Shown here one piece after another: positions 15,471 to 23,610 of a stretch of DNA of 39,977 bases (within the stretch, counting starts at the first letter, position 1; each line of letters starts with the position of its first letter). Below the pieces are notes generated by a model that did not search any database, had not been told where the DNA came from, and was given only the letters and a program-made list of their open reading frames with translations. Source of the stretch: Actinomycetota bacterium. Lineage in GTDB: Bacteria > Actinomycetota > Actinomycetes > Mycobacteriales > HKI-0501. The stretch spans positions 1-39,977 of the forward strand of contig JAVEDU010000060.1 of NCBI GenBank assembly GCA_030840805.1, given 5' to 3'. The position numbers were made by a program, and so were the translations under genes.

Positions 15471-16366
15471 CCGCGTCGACGTCGCGGCACGCGGATCCGA
15501 GCGCGCGCCGCCGGTTCGTGCTGGCCGTGATCGCCGGACTGTTTGCCGTGGTGGCCACGCTGCTCGGCACCGGGGCCCCCGCTGCCGCCGCCCCCGCCCA
15601 CACCGCGGTGGTCGCCCTGCCCGCCGGCTCCGGGGTGCTCGCCGCCCCGGCGGCGCCCTCCGCGCCGGCCACGCCGGCGAAGCCCGGTGCGACCGCCGAC
15701 GACGGCACGGTGTCGGTCAAGGTGAACGGTCCCGGCGGCAAGCCCAGCTCGTCGATCGTGACGATCCTGCTGATCACGGTGCTGTCGGTCGCCCCGGCGA
15801 TCCTGCTGATGTGCACGAGTTTCACGAAGATCTTCGTGGTGCTCAGCCTCACCCGCAACGCGCTCGGCCTCACCGCCGTACCGCCGAACCAGGTGCTCGC
15901 CGGTCTGGCCCTGTTCCTCAGCCTGTTCGTGATGGGGCCGGTGCTGTCCGACGTCAACAAGACGGGCGTCCAGCCCTACCTGAGCGGCACGAAGACCCAG
16001 GCCGTCGCCTTCGAGGACGGCGTCAAGCCGCTCCGCGAGTTCATGCTGAACCAGACGCGCGAGGAAGAGATCGCGCTGTTCACCAAGGCGGCGAAGAAGG
16101 ACGCACCGAAGAGCCGCGACGACGTACCGCTGACCACGCTGATCCCGGCGTTCGTCATCTCCGAGCTCCGGGCCGCGTTCATCATCGGCTTCGTCATCTA
16201 CATCCCGTTCCTGGTCATCGACCTCGTCGTCTCGGCGTCGCTGATGGCCCTCGGCATGATGATGCTGCCACCGGTGTCCGTGTCGCTGCCGTTCAAACTC
16301 CTGCTCTTCGTCCTCGTGAACGGCTGGGGATTGATCATCACCTCACTCGTCGCCAGTTACCGGTAG
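15467..16366 (+). CDS. fliP: Flagellar export gate protein FliP
   Basis: Core subunit of the FliPQR export gate. The 299-residue product has an Arg-containing N-terminus, a cleavable-type hydrophobic signal (about residues 17-42, ending in an Ala-rich stretch), an Ala/Pro linker, and the conserved FliP body: CTSFTKIFVVLSLTRNALGL, PPNQVLAGLALFLSLFVM, and LIPAFVISELRAAFIIGF. The long linker before the first gate helix is an addition compared with enterobacterial FliP. The GTG start overlaps the fliO stop. Confidence 0.95.
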   Translation: MTASTSRHADPSARRRFVLAVIAGLFAVVATLLGTGAPAAAAPAHTAVVALPAGSGVLAAPAAPSAPATPAKPGATADDGTVSVKVNGPGGKPSSSIVTILLITVLSVAPAILLMCTSFTKIFVVLSLTRNALGLTAVPPNQVLAGLALFLSLFVMGPVLSDVNKTGVQPYLSGTKTQAVAFEDGVKPLREFMLNQTREEEIALFTKAAKKDAPKSRDDVPLTTLIPAFVISELRAAFIIGFVIYIPFLVIDLVVSASLMALGMMMLPPVSVSLPFKLLLFVLVNGWGLIITSLVASYR

Positions 16367-16373
16367 GGACCTC

Positions 16374-16649
16374 ATGACCGACACCGCCGTCATCGGCATC
16401 GCCATCCAGGCGATGACCATCGCCGCCAAGCTCGCCGCCCCGATCCTGCTCACGTCGCTGATCATCGGCTTCGGCGTCTCGCTGTTCCAGTCGGTGACCC
16501 AGATCCAGGAGGTCACGCTGTCGTTCGTCCCCAAGGCGATCGGCGTGGGCGTGGCCGTGCTGCTCTCGGGGAACTGGATGCTGCACGAGATGATGACGTT
16601 CACCCGGCTGATGTTCGAGCAGATCCCGAACCTGCTGAGCCAGGGCTGA
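16374..16649 (+). CDS. fliQ: Flagellar export gate protein FliQ
   Basis: Small gate subunit with two membrane helices. The 91-residue product has the FliQ pattern LLTSLIIGFGVSLFQSVTQIQEVTLSF (helix one and turn; about residues 25-51) and a second helix KAIGVGVAVLLSGNWML. Length and position between fliP and fliR are as usual. The ATG follows the fliP stop by seven bases. Confidence 0.95.
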   Translation: MTDTAVIGIAIQAMTIAAKLAAPILLTSLIIGFGVSLFQSVTQIQEVTLSFVPKAIGVGVAVLLSGNWMLHEMMTFTRLMFEQIPNLLSQG

Positions 16650-16652
16650 CTC

Positions 16653-17417
16653 GTGGAGATCTCGGTCCCGATCGGCACGTTCGTGGCGTTCCTGCTCGCC
16701 ACGGTGCGGTCCGCGGCCTGGCTCGCGATCTCCCCGCCGTTCTCGTCGCGGGTGATCCCACCGCGCGTCAAGGCCCTGCTGGCCGCGGGGCTCGCGTTGG
16801 TCGTCACGCCGCGCATCGCCGCCACCGCGCCGGCGCTGGAGGTCGGGCCGCTCTTGGGTGCGATCCTCCAGCAGGTCGCGATCGGGGTGGCACTCGGCTT
16901 CCTCACGGCACTCGTGTTCTCCGCCATCCAGGCGGCCGGCGACCTGATCGACCTGTTCGGCGGGTTCTCGCTGGCGTTCGCGTTCGACCCGCTGATGCAG
17001 ACCGGCAACTCGGTGTTCGGCAAGATCTACGGCCTGCTGGCGACGACGCTGCTGTTCGCGTCCGGCGGGCACCTGCTGATCATCCGGGGCTTCCTCGCGA
17101 CCTACGACGTGCTGCCGCTGGACGCGTCGCTGTCCATGGGGCGGCTCGGTGACCTGCTGACCGAGGGGGTCGTGCAGATGTTCCTGTCCGCGCTGCAGAT
17201 CGCCGGGCCGCTGATCGCGGTGCTGTTCCTCGCCGACGTCGGGCTCGGTCTGCTGACCCGGGTGGCGCCGGCGCTCAACGCGTTCAGCCTCGGGTTCCCG
17301 GTGAAGATCATGCTGACCCTGATCCTGGTCGGCATGGCGTTCCCGCTCCTGCCCGTCGCCGTGGACGAGCTCACCAAGCGGTCGCTGTACCTCATGGCGC
17401 GGCTGGTGGGCGCATGA
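16653..17417 (+). CDS. fliR: Flagellar export gate protein FliR
   Basis: Gate subunit completing the FliPQR core. The 254-residue product has about six hydrophobic helices and conserved FliR segments: FSSRVIPPRVKALLAAGLAL, LGFLTALVFSAIQAAGDLID, and FLADVGLGLLTRVAPALNAF. The GTG start lies four bases after the fliQ stop. The stop overlaps the flhB ATG by four bases, as in many flagellar operons where the two are coupled or even fused. Confidence 0.95.
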   Translation: MEISVPIGTFVAFLLATVRSAAWLAISPPFSSRVIPPRVKALLAAGLALVVTPRIAATAPALEVGPLLGAILQQVAIGVALGFLTALVFSAIQAAGDLIDLFGGFSLAFAFDPLMQTGNSVFGKIYGLLATTLLFASGGHLLIIRGFLATYDVLPLDASLSMGRLGDLLTEGVVQMFLSALQIAGPLIAVLFLADVGLGLLTRVAPALNAFSLGFPVKIMLTLILVGMAFPLLPVAVDELTKRSLYLMARLVGA

Positions 17418-18520
17418 GCGGCGGGGGAGGGGGCGGCGAGAAGACCGAGAAGCCCACTCCGAAGAAGCTCGCGGACGCCCGCAAGGAAGGGCAGATCGGC
17501 AAGACCCCCGACCTCGGGGCCTGGGCCATGGTGCTGGGCGCCACGTTCGTGCTGCCGATGGTCATCTCGGGCACGGGCAGCGCCGCCACCGACCTGCTGA
17601 TGCAGGTAGGCGGGGTGATCCAGGACCCCGACCCGGCGAAGACCACCCATCTGCTCGGCACCGGGCTGAAGGCAGGCGCGTTCGCCCTCGCGCCGCTCGC
17701 GGCGGTGACGGTGCTCGTCGCGATCGCCGGTGCCGCCGTGCAGGGCGGGCTCCACCCCGCCACGAAGCTGCTCAAGCCCCAGCTCAAGCGGCTCAACCCG
17801 TGGCCGGGACTCAAGCGCAACTTCGGCCCGCACGGTGCGTGGGAGGCCCTGAAGACGACGATCAAGACGGCCGCGCTCGGGGTGGTGCTGTACGCGGTGA
17901 TCCAGACGCTCACCCCCGCGCTGCTCACCGCGGGTGCGATGCCGCTGGGCAGCACCGTTGCGTCGGCGGCCAACGCCGCCCTGACGCTGATCCGGCTCGC
18001 CTGCCTGACCGGCCTGATCATGGCCGCCGCGGACTACGTGATGGTGAAGCGGCGTTCCAACAAGCAGCTCAAGATGAGCCACCACGAGATCAAGCAGGAG
18101 CACAAGCAGTCCGAGGGTGACCCGCAGCTCAAGGGCGCGATCCGCTCCCGGCAGCTCGCGATGAGCCGCAACCGGATGATGACCGATGTCGCCACCGCCG
18201 ACGTGGTGATGGTGAACCCGACGCACGTCGCCGTGGCGCTGCGCTACGACCCGGCCAAGGGCGCCCCGCGGGTGGTCGCGAAGGGCGCCGGCCCGATCGC
18301 CGAGAAGATCCGGGAGATCGCCGACGAGAAGCGGGTGCCGATGGTGTCCGACATCCCGCTGGCCCGCGCGCTGTACAAGTCGTGCGAGGTGGGGCAGGAG
18401 GTGCCCCCCGAGATGTTCACGGCGGTGGCGACCGTGCTCGCGTTCGTGATGGCGCTGAAGTCGAAGGGCTCGGCGGCGGGCATGCACCGCGTACCGCAGC
18501 GGCCCGTGATCGCCTTCTAG
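17414..18520 (+). CDS. flhB: Flagellar export substrate-specificity switch protein FlhB
   Basis: Inner-membrane export protein whose cytoplasmic domain autocleaves to change from rod/hook to filament substrates. The 368-residue product begins with the family head EKTEKPTPKKLADARKEGQI, has four membrane segments, the conserved linker SNKQLKMSHHEIKQEHKQSEG, and the autocleavage site NPTH at residues 268-271 followed by VAVALRYD. It is the last gene before a strong hairpin. All residues needed for cleavage appear intact. Confidence 0.97.
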   Translation: MSGGGGGGEKTEKPTPKKLADARKEGQIGKTPDLGAWAMVLGATFVLPMVISGTGSAATDLLMQVGGVIQDPDPAKTTHLLGTGLKAGAFALAPLAAVTVLVAIAGAAVQGGLHPATKLLKPQLKRLNPWPGLKRNFGPHGAWEALKTTIKTAALGVVLYAVIQTLTPALLTAGAMPLGSTVASAANAALTLIRLACLTGLIMAAADYVMVKRRSNKQLKMSHHEIKQEHKQSEGDPQLKGAIRSRQLAMSRNRMMTDVATADVVMVNPTHVAVALRYDPAKGAPRVVAKGAGPIAEKIREIADEKRVPMVSDIPLARALYKSCEVGQEVPPEMFTAVATVLAFVMALKSKGSAAGMHRVPQRPVIAF

Positions 18521-18534
18521 CCGGTCCGGGTGGA

Positions 18535-18574
18535 GAGGCCCTCACCGACCACGGGGGAAGCCGGTGAGGGCCTC
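18535..18574 (+). terminator. Terminator hairpin after flhB
   Basis: Arms 18535-18547 and 18562-18574 are perfectly complementary over 13 bases around a 14-base loop. It begins 14 bases after the flhB stop, has no T-tract, and precedes the candidate flhA promoter by about 120 bases. The rest of the 276-base flhB-flhA interval holds no gene that I can support. Confidence 0.8.
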
Positions 18575-18694
18575 GCGACGAGCGTGCCACGTCCGGCCGC
18601 CGGGCGGGAGTCCCGCGCGACGGAGATGTCGCGATTGCCCGCGACCGCGTGGAACGTCACCTGATCGACCGGCAACTCCTGACCGTACGGCCCA

Positions 18695-18721
18695 CTCAAC
18701 CCGGCGTCGGCCGGCGTCGAT
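18695..18721 (+). promoter_or_regulatory. Putative sigma-28-type promoter of flhA unit
   Basis: CTCA at 18695-18698 and GTCGAT at 18716-18721 are 17 bases apart, like the boxes before fliM, flbD and flgD. It lies after the flhB terminator and about 75 bases before the flhA GTG, in an otherwise non-coding stretch, which is where a promoter is required. Confidence 0.55.
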
Positions 18722-18796
18722 GAGGTAAGAGCCAGGACGGCACCCCCCAGGCCACGGACTCAGGCCGCTGCAGGTCCACACTGCCCGGAAGGTGCC

Positions 18797-20851
18797 GTGA
18801 GCGCGAAGAGTCTGAGCAAGATGGCCGTGCCCATCGGCGTGGTCTCGATCATCCTGCTGATGGTCGTCCCGGTCCCCGCCGTCCTGCTGGACGTCCTGAT
18901 CGCCACCAACATCACCTTCGCCGTGGTGATCGTCCTCGTCGCGATGTACGTGAAGCGGCCGCTGGACTTCGCGGTGTTCCCCTCGCTGCTGCTCGTCGCC
19001 ACGCTGTTCCGCCTCGCGCTCAACATCAGCGCCACGCGGCTCGTGCTGACCGACGGGTTCGCGGGGAACGTGATCAACGCGTTCGGCCACTTCGTGATCG
19101 GCGGCTCGCTGGTCATCGGCCTGGTGATCTTCCTGATCCTGATCGTCGTCCAGTTCGTGGTCATCACGAACGGTGCGGGCCGCGTCGCCGAGGTCGGAGC
19201 CCGGTTCACGCTCGACGCGATGCCCGGTAAGCAGATGGCGGTCGACGCCGACCTCAACGCCGGTCTGATCGACGAGGACACCGCGCGGACCCGGCGCGCG
19301 GACATCGGCGCCGAGGCCGACTTCTACGGCGCGATGGACGGCGCCTCGAAGTTCGTCAAGGGCGACGCGATCGCGGCCATCATCATCACGCTGATCAATC
19401 TCATCGGTGGCTTCGTCATCGGCGTGGTCCAGAAGGGCATGCCGCCGCTCGAGGCCATGCAGACGTACAGCCTGCTGACGATCGGCGACGGCCTGGTCTC
19501 GCAGATCCCGGCGCTGCTGCTCTCGGTCGCGACCGGCCTCATCGTCACGCGGTCCACGTCCAAGGGCGACATGGCCTCGGACATGGCCACCCAGTTCGGC
19601 CGCCAGAAGCGCGCCATCCAGATCGCGGGCGGCGCCGCCCTGGCGATGTGCCTGATCCCCGGCCTGCCCAAGCTCCCGTTCCTGCTCGTCGGCGGCGGCG
19701 TGCTCCTGCTCGCCCAGCGCCTGCCCACCCCGGAGGCCGAGGCGGAGGGCGACGAGCTCGCGGCGCTGCCGCCGGGGCAGGCCCCGCCGGCGCCGGACAC
19801 CCCCGAGGCGATCATGGGCGAGATGCGGGTCGACCAGCTGGAGCTGGCCCTCTCGCCGGACCTGGTGGACCTCGTCGACACGAACGCGGGCGGTGACCTG
19901 CTCGACCGGATCCGGTCCCTGCGCCGGAAGGTGGCCCTCGACCTCGGTCTCGTGCTGCCCCCCGTGCGGACCCGGGACAGCCTCGACCTGCCGGTGTCTG
20001 CGTACGCGGTCCGCATCGGCGGCGTTGAGGTGGCGCGCGGCGAGGCCCCGCCCGGCACCGTGCTCGCCATCGGCGACTCGCTGGACGGCCTTCCCGGCCG
20101 GGCCGGCAAGGAGCCGGTGTTCGGGCTCGACGGCAAGTGGGTGCCGCACGAGCTGCGGCATCAGGCCGAGCTCGCCGGCGCGACCGTGGTCGACCGCGGG
20201 TCGGTGATCATCACCCACCTGTCGGAGATCGTCCGGACGCACGCCAGTCGCCTCCTCGGCCGCGAGGACGTCCGCGCGCTCACCGAGGTGCTGAACCGGA
20301 CCCACCCCGTGGTGGTCGAAGAGCTCACGCCGGCCCTGCTGTCGATGGGTGAGATCCAGCGGGTCCTGGCGGCCCTGCTGGACGAGGGCGTGTCGATCCG
20401 CGACCTGGTGCGGATCTTCGAGGCGCTGTCGCTCGAGGCCAAGGCCAACCCGAGCGTGGACGCGCTGGTGGAGTCCTGCCGCGCGGCGCTGGGCCCGGCG
20501 ATCGCCGCGCAGCACGCGGTGGACGGCACCGTCTCGGTCCTCACCCTGGACCCGCGCCTGGAACAGGGACTCCTGGAGTCCCTGCGCCCCGGTGAGAGCG
20601 GCGCCCAGCTGCTGATCGACGCCGAGGCCATCGAGGGGCTGGTGGGAGCGCTGCAGCGGATGACGGAGTCCGCGGAACAGCGCGGCATCTCGCCCGTCCT
20701 GGTGGCGTCCCCGCAACTCCGGGCTCCGCTGCGCCGGCTCGTCCGGCTCACGGTTCCCCGGTTGGCTGTCTTGTCGTATGGAGAGGTTTCCGCGGCTGCG
20801 CGGATCGAGACGATCGGAGTGGTGAGCGGTGCCGACGCGACTGCTGCTTGA
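18797..20851 (+). CDS. flhA: Flagellar export apparatus protein FlhA
   Basis: Largest export-gate protein; its membrane half drives proton-coupled export and its cytoplasmic half docks substrate-chaperone complexes. The 684-residue product has about eight membrane helices in the first 310 residues, the family signature FRLALNISATRLVL (residues 71-84), the FPEC-loop region, and a cytoplasmic domain with RIRSLRRKVALDLGLVLPPVR and SPQLRAPLRRLVR near the end. GGAAGG precedes the GTG start. The last 23 bases overlap flhF. Confidence 0.97.
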   Translation: MSAKSLSKMAVPIGVVSIILLMVVPVPAVLLDVLIATNITFAVVIVLVAMYVKRPLDFAVFPSLLLVATLFRLALNISATRLVLTDGFAGNVINAFGHFVIGGSLVIGLVIFLILIVVQFVVITNGAGRVAEVGARFTLDAMPGKQMAVDADLNAGLIDEDTARTRRADIGAEADFYGAMDGASKFVKGDAIAAIIITLINLIGGFVIGVVQKGMPPLEAMQTYSLLTIGDGLVSQIPALLLSVATGLIVTRSTSKGDMASDMATQFGRQKRAIQIAGGAALAMCLIPGLPKLPFLLVGGGVLLLAQRLPTPEAEAEGDELAALPPGQAPPAPDTPEAIMGEMRVDQLELALSPDLVDLVDTNAGGDLLDRIRSLRRKVALDLGLVLPPVRTRDSLDLPVSAYAVRIGGVEVARGEAPPGTVLAIGDSLDGLPGRAGKEPVFGLDGKWVPHELRHQAELAGATVVDRGSVIITHLSEIVRTHASRLLGREDVRALTEVLNRTHPVVVEELTPALLSMGEIQRVLAALLDEGVSIRDLVRIFEALSLEAKANPSVDALVESCRAALGPAIAAQHAVDGTVSVLTLDPRLEQGLLESLRPGESGAQLLIDAEAIEGLVGALQRMTESAEQRGISPVLVASPQLRAPLRRLVRLTVPRLAVLSYGEVSAAARIETIGVVSGADATAA

Positions 20852-22166
20852 GGGCCCAGACATCACGGAGCTGCTGGCCCGGATCCGCGCGGAGCACGGT
20901 GAGTCCGCGCGGATCGTGAAGGCCGAGAAGCTCCGGGTCGGCGGTTTCGCCGGCTTCTTCGCGAAGCAGCGATACGAGGTGATGCTGGAGATCGCGGACC
21001 TGGTGCCCGGCGGTCCGGCCGCCCCGGCCGCTCCGGTCGCTCCGGTCGCTCCGGCCGCGGTGACGACCACGCCGGCGACCGCCCCGGTGACCTCGGTCGA
21101 CCTGGCCGCCTCGATGGGCCTGGCGACGGCGCCCGGCTCGATCGAGGAGCTGGCCGAGCTCGCCGACCGCGCCGACACCGCGGAGCTGGCCGAGCTCGGC
21201 CGCCGCGTCCCCGCCGCCTCGGCGGCGCCGATCGTGGCGGCGGGCCCCCCGCCGGCCCGCGCCCCGGGCCGGTCCGTGTCGACGGAGTCCGACGACTTCG
21301 CCGCGGTCCTGTCCCGGCTGACGGTCGGCCTCGGCGCCGACGGCGTGGACTTCGACGCCCTGCCGCCGGCCCCGCTCGAGCTGCCCGCCGACTTCCGGCC
21401 GCTGTACGGCTCCTCGGTGGCCCCGCCCGCGCGCACCCCGGTCACCCCGCCGGCCGCCCCGACCACCCCGGCCGAGGAGCCGTACGAGAAGCTCCGCGCG
21501 CTCGGCGTACCGGCGCACCTCGCCGCGGCCGTGAACGGTGACGACCTGCACTCCGACCTGGTCCGGGTCTTCAAGACGCTGCCGACCGCGCCGGCGCTGC
21601 CGCGCCGCCCCGGGGACGTCGTCGTCGTCATGGGCGACGTCGCCTCGGCGCTGCCGGTCGGCCGGGCCCTGGCGAAGAAGCTGCGCCTGGACCCCACCCG
21701 CATCCTGCTGGCCGCGCCCAGCACCGCCGGGACCGGCGTGCCGGCCGCGCGCCGCATCTCCGGCCCCGCCGACGCGGAGCGGCGGGCCCGCCGGATGCAC
21801 CGTGACGACGTCCCGCACGTGGTCGTGGTGGACGTCCCGATCGACGGCGAGAGCGGCGAGTGGGCGGCCGACATCGCCGACGCGCTCGGCGCCAGCACGG
21901 TCTGGGCCGTCGTGGACGCCACCCGCAAGACCGGGGACCTGGCCGACCACCTGGAGCGACTCGGCTCGGTGGACGCGCTCGTCGTGCAGCGCACCGACGT
22001 GACCCGCGACCCCGCCGTGGTGCTGGACCTGCGCATCCCGGTGGCCCTGCTCGACGGTCGCAGCGCCACGCCGCGGGCATGGGCCGACCTGGTCTCCGAC
22101 CGCCTGGACGCGGACGAGACCACCGGCCGCGACACGCGGTCCCGGCGCCGGAGCCGGCGGTCGTGA
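20829..22166 (+). CDS. flhF: FlhF-like protein with a degenerate GTPase domain
   Basis: FlhF is an SRP-family GTPase that sets flagellar number and position. The first 55 residues match FlhF (LARIRAEHGESARIVKAEKLRVGGFAGFF in pieces, then RYEVMLEI), followed by an Ala/Pro-rich linker and a C-terminal alpha/beta domain from about residue 215. At the expected P-loop (about 264-282) the sequence is VVVVMGDVASALPVGRAL, without G-x4-GK(S/T); the DTAGR and TKxD motifs are also not recognisable. It likely cannot bind GTP in the normal way. It overlaps flhA by 23 bases and the PilZ gene by four. Confidence 0.78.
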   Translation: MPTRLLLEGPDITELLARIRAEHGESARIVKAEKLRVGGFAGFFAKQRYEVMLEIADLVPGGPAAPAAPVAPVAPAAVTTTPATAPVTSVDLAASMGLATAPGSIEELAELADRADTAELAELGRRVPAASAAPIVAAGPPPARAPGRSVSTESDDFAAVLSRLTVGLGADGVDFDALPPAPLELPADFRPLYGSSVAPPARTPVTPPAAPTTPAEEPYEKLRALGVPAHLAAAVNGDDLHSDLVRVFKTLPTAPALPRRPGDVVVVMGDVASALPVGRALAKKLRLDPTRILLAAPSTAGTGVPAARRISGPADAERRARRMHRDDVPHVVVVDVPIDGESGEWAADIADALGASTVWAVVDATRKTGDLADHLERLGSVDALVVQRTDVTRDPAVVLDLRIPVALLDGRSATPRAWADLVSDRLDADETTGRDTRSRRRSRRS

Positions 22167-22831
22167 CGGCGGTCCTGCCCGCGCTGAACTCGCTGGTCCG
22201 GGTGGTCCTCGCCGACGAGGAGGAGCGCCCGTCCCGGGTCGAGTCGCACGACGGCGGTCTGCTGACCGTCGCCGCACCGTGGCACGCCGCCACGCTCGCG
22301 CCGCAGGCGGGGGAGCCGCTGTCGATCCGCTGGCCCAGCGTCCGCGGCATCTGCGAGGTCGGCGCCACGCTGGTGGCCGTGGACCGCGAGAACGCCGTCC
22401 CGCTCTGGCGCGTCCAGCCCGAAGGCGAGGTCCGGATCCTGCAGCGCCGCCGGTTCGTCCGCGCGGACGCGTCGGCGCCGGTCACCGTGGCGCCGATCCC
22501 GGAGGACACCGAGACCGGGCGGATCGAGCCCGTCATGGCCACGCTCAGCAACCTCTCCGAGGGCGGTGCGCGCTGCCGGGTCGAGGGCATCACCGCGCTG
22601 GAGAAGGCGGGCCTGGTCGAGGACGGCGCCATCGAGATGCGGCTGAGCCTCGGTGCCGCGATCGTCCACGTCGTCGGCGTGGTCATCCGGATCACGCCGG
22701 ACGTGCCCTGGACGCCGAAGGACCGTGCCGAGATCGTGGCCGCCTTCGAGGCGCCCGACCAGGCCGCGGACCTGATCCGCCGGTACGTCCTCAACCAGCA
22801 GGTCCTCGCGCGCCGCGCGGCCCGCGACTGA
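22163..22831 (+). CDS. PilZ-domain protein, YcgR-like
   Basis: Likely cyclic-di-GMP-responsive motor regulator. The 222-residue product has an N-terminal beta-rich YcgR-like domain (about residues 5-90) and a PilZ domain with the binding motif RRRFVR (95-100) and NLSEGGAR (130-137), corresponding to RxxxR and (D/N)xSxxG. The GTG start overlaps the flhF stop (GTGA), so it is part of the flhA unit. YcgR proteins slow or bias the motor when cyclic-di-GMP is high; that role here is inferred. Confidence 0.85.
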   Translation: MTAVLPALNSLVRVVLADEEERPSRVESHDGGLLTVAAPWHAATLAPQAGEPLSIRWPSVRGICEVGATLVAVDRENAVPLWRVQPEGEVRILQRRRFVRADASAPVTVAPIPEDTETGRIEPVMATLSNLSEGGARCRVEGITALEKAGLVEDGAIEMRLSLGAAIVHVVGVVIRITPDVPWTPKDRAEIVAAFEAPDQAADLIRRYVLNQQVLARRAARD

Positions 22832-22873
22832 GCACCGCACCCACCCCAGACCCGAGACGAGAGGGACACCGAG

Positions 22874-23143
22874 ATGATCCGACTGGAGACACTGATGGCC
22901 GCGCTGGCCGTCAGTGCGCCGACGCTGTGGGGCGCGTTCGTGGTGGGGGACACCACGGTCGACACCGCGCTGGTGCGGTTCCTGCTGGCGGTGCCGGTGT
23001 GCGCGGTGGGGCTGATGCTGCTGCGCAAGGTGTTCCAGGCGTACTCCGGGCCCAGCGCGACGGTCGTGGCGGCCGAGCAGGCGCTGCACGACACCCGCGC
23101 GAGCTTCGCCCGGCGGCGAGCGGACGCCCCCGACGCGGCCTGA
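22874..23143 (+). CDS. Small two-helix membrane protein of unknown function
   Basis: I do not recognise this family. The 89-residue product has two predicted membrane helices (about residues 5-24 and 33-51) and a hydrophilic, alanine- and arginine-rich tail of about 35 residues. GAGAGGGAC just upstream is a good ribosome site for the ATG. It lies 42 bases after the PilZ gene and before csrA on the same strand, so it is probably co-transcribed with flhA-flhF and may be a motility accessory. Codon use matches its neighbours. Confidence 0.7.
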   Translation: MIRLETLMAALAVSAPTLWGAFVVGDTTVDTALVRFLLAVPVCAVGLMLLRKVFQAYSGPSATVVAAEQALHDTRASFARRRADAPDAA

Positions 23144-23191
23144 CGGCGGGCCGTGGCGAGGCGCCGCCCGGCCGTCCGCACCGGGGGCCTC

Positions 23192-23197
23192 TATGCT
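23192..23197 (+). promoter_or_regulatory. Possible -10 box of csrA
   Basis: TATGCT fits the actinobacterial TAnnnT -10 pattern and lies 42 bases before the csrA GTG. No clear -35 box is visible 16-19 bases upstream, so this is tentative. If used, csrA could be expressed apart from the flagellar unit. Confidence 0.35.
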
Positions 23198-23239
23198 GAG
23201 GTGGGAGTCCGCCCTGGCCGTCCACGGAAGGAAGTGCCG

Positions 23240-23500
23240 GTGCTCGTCCTCAGCCGCCGTGCCGGAGAGAGCGTCGTCATCGCCGACGACGTCGTGGTGA
23301 CCGTCCTCGAGGTGCGGGGTGACGTCATCCGGCTCGGTATCGACGCCCCGCGCCATGTCCGCGTGCACCGCGAAGAGGTGTACCGCGAGGTGCAGAAGGC
23401 GAACCAGGCCGCCGCGGCGGCCTCCGTCGAGGATCTCGACCTCGGGTCGCTGCTGCCGCGGCGGGAGCCCGGCCCGCAGGACCCCCCGCGGGCGCCCTGA
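23240..23500 (+). CDS. csrA: Carbon storage regulator / translational repressor CsrA
   Basis: RNA-binding repressor that in Gram-positives represses flagellin translation and is held by FliW. The GTG start gives VLVLSRRAGESVVIADDVVVTVLEV, with the family strand VRGDVIRLGIDAPRHVRVHREEVY; the RNA-binding residues near Arg5-Arg6 and VHR are present. The first 55 residues cover the CsrA fold; the extra 30-residue acidic/proline tail is longer than usual. The ribosome site at 23226-23234 overlaps two AnGGA sequences (ACGGA at 23224, AAGGA at 23228), the preferred CsrA target, suggesting autorepression. fliW is not in the window. Confidence 0.95.
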   Translation: MLVLSRRAGESVVIADDVVVTVLEVRGDVIRLGIDAPRHVRVHREEVYREVQKANQAAAAASVEDLDLGSLLPRREPGPQDPPRAP

Positions 23501-23610
23501 GCGGATCGCGAATACGTCCCCGGCCGGGGGTCCAGTGCGCGCCCCGATCTGCCGATACCCCTCCGTAGACCCGATTCTCGAACTCGGGTGCGAACTGGGA
23601 GGACCGGAGC

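Noticed and set aside
18542-23368. Open frame of about 1600 codons on the minus strand opposite flhA-flhF-PilZ-csrA
   Set aside because: It is antisense to well-recognised genes, its product is low-complexity Arg/Gly/Asp-rich sequence, and such frames are typical artefacts of very GC-rich coding DNA.
23551-23556. GCCGAT box before the EAL-HDOD gene as a sixth sigma-28 promoter
   Set aside because: No CTCA-like sequence lies 16-18 bases upstream (TCCA is there), so the match is only half a promoter.
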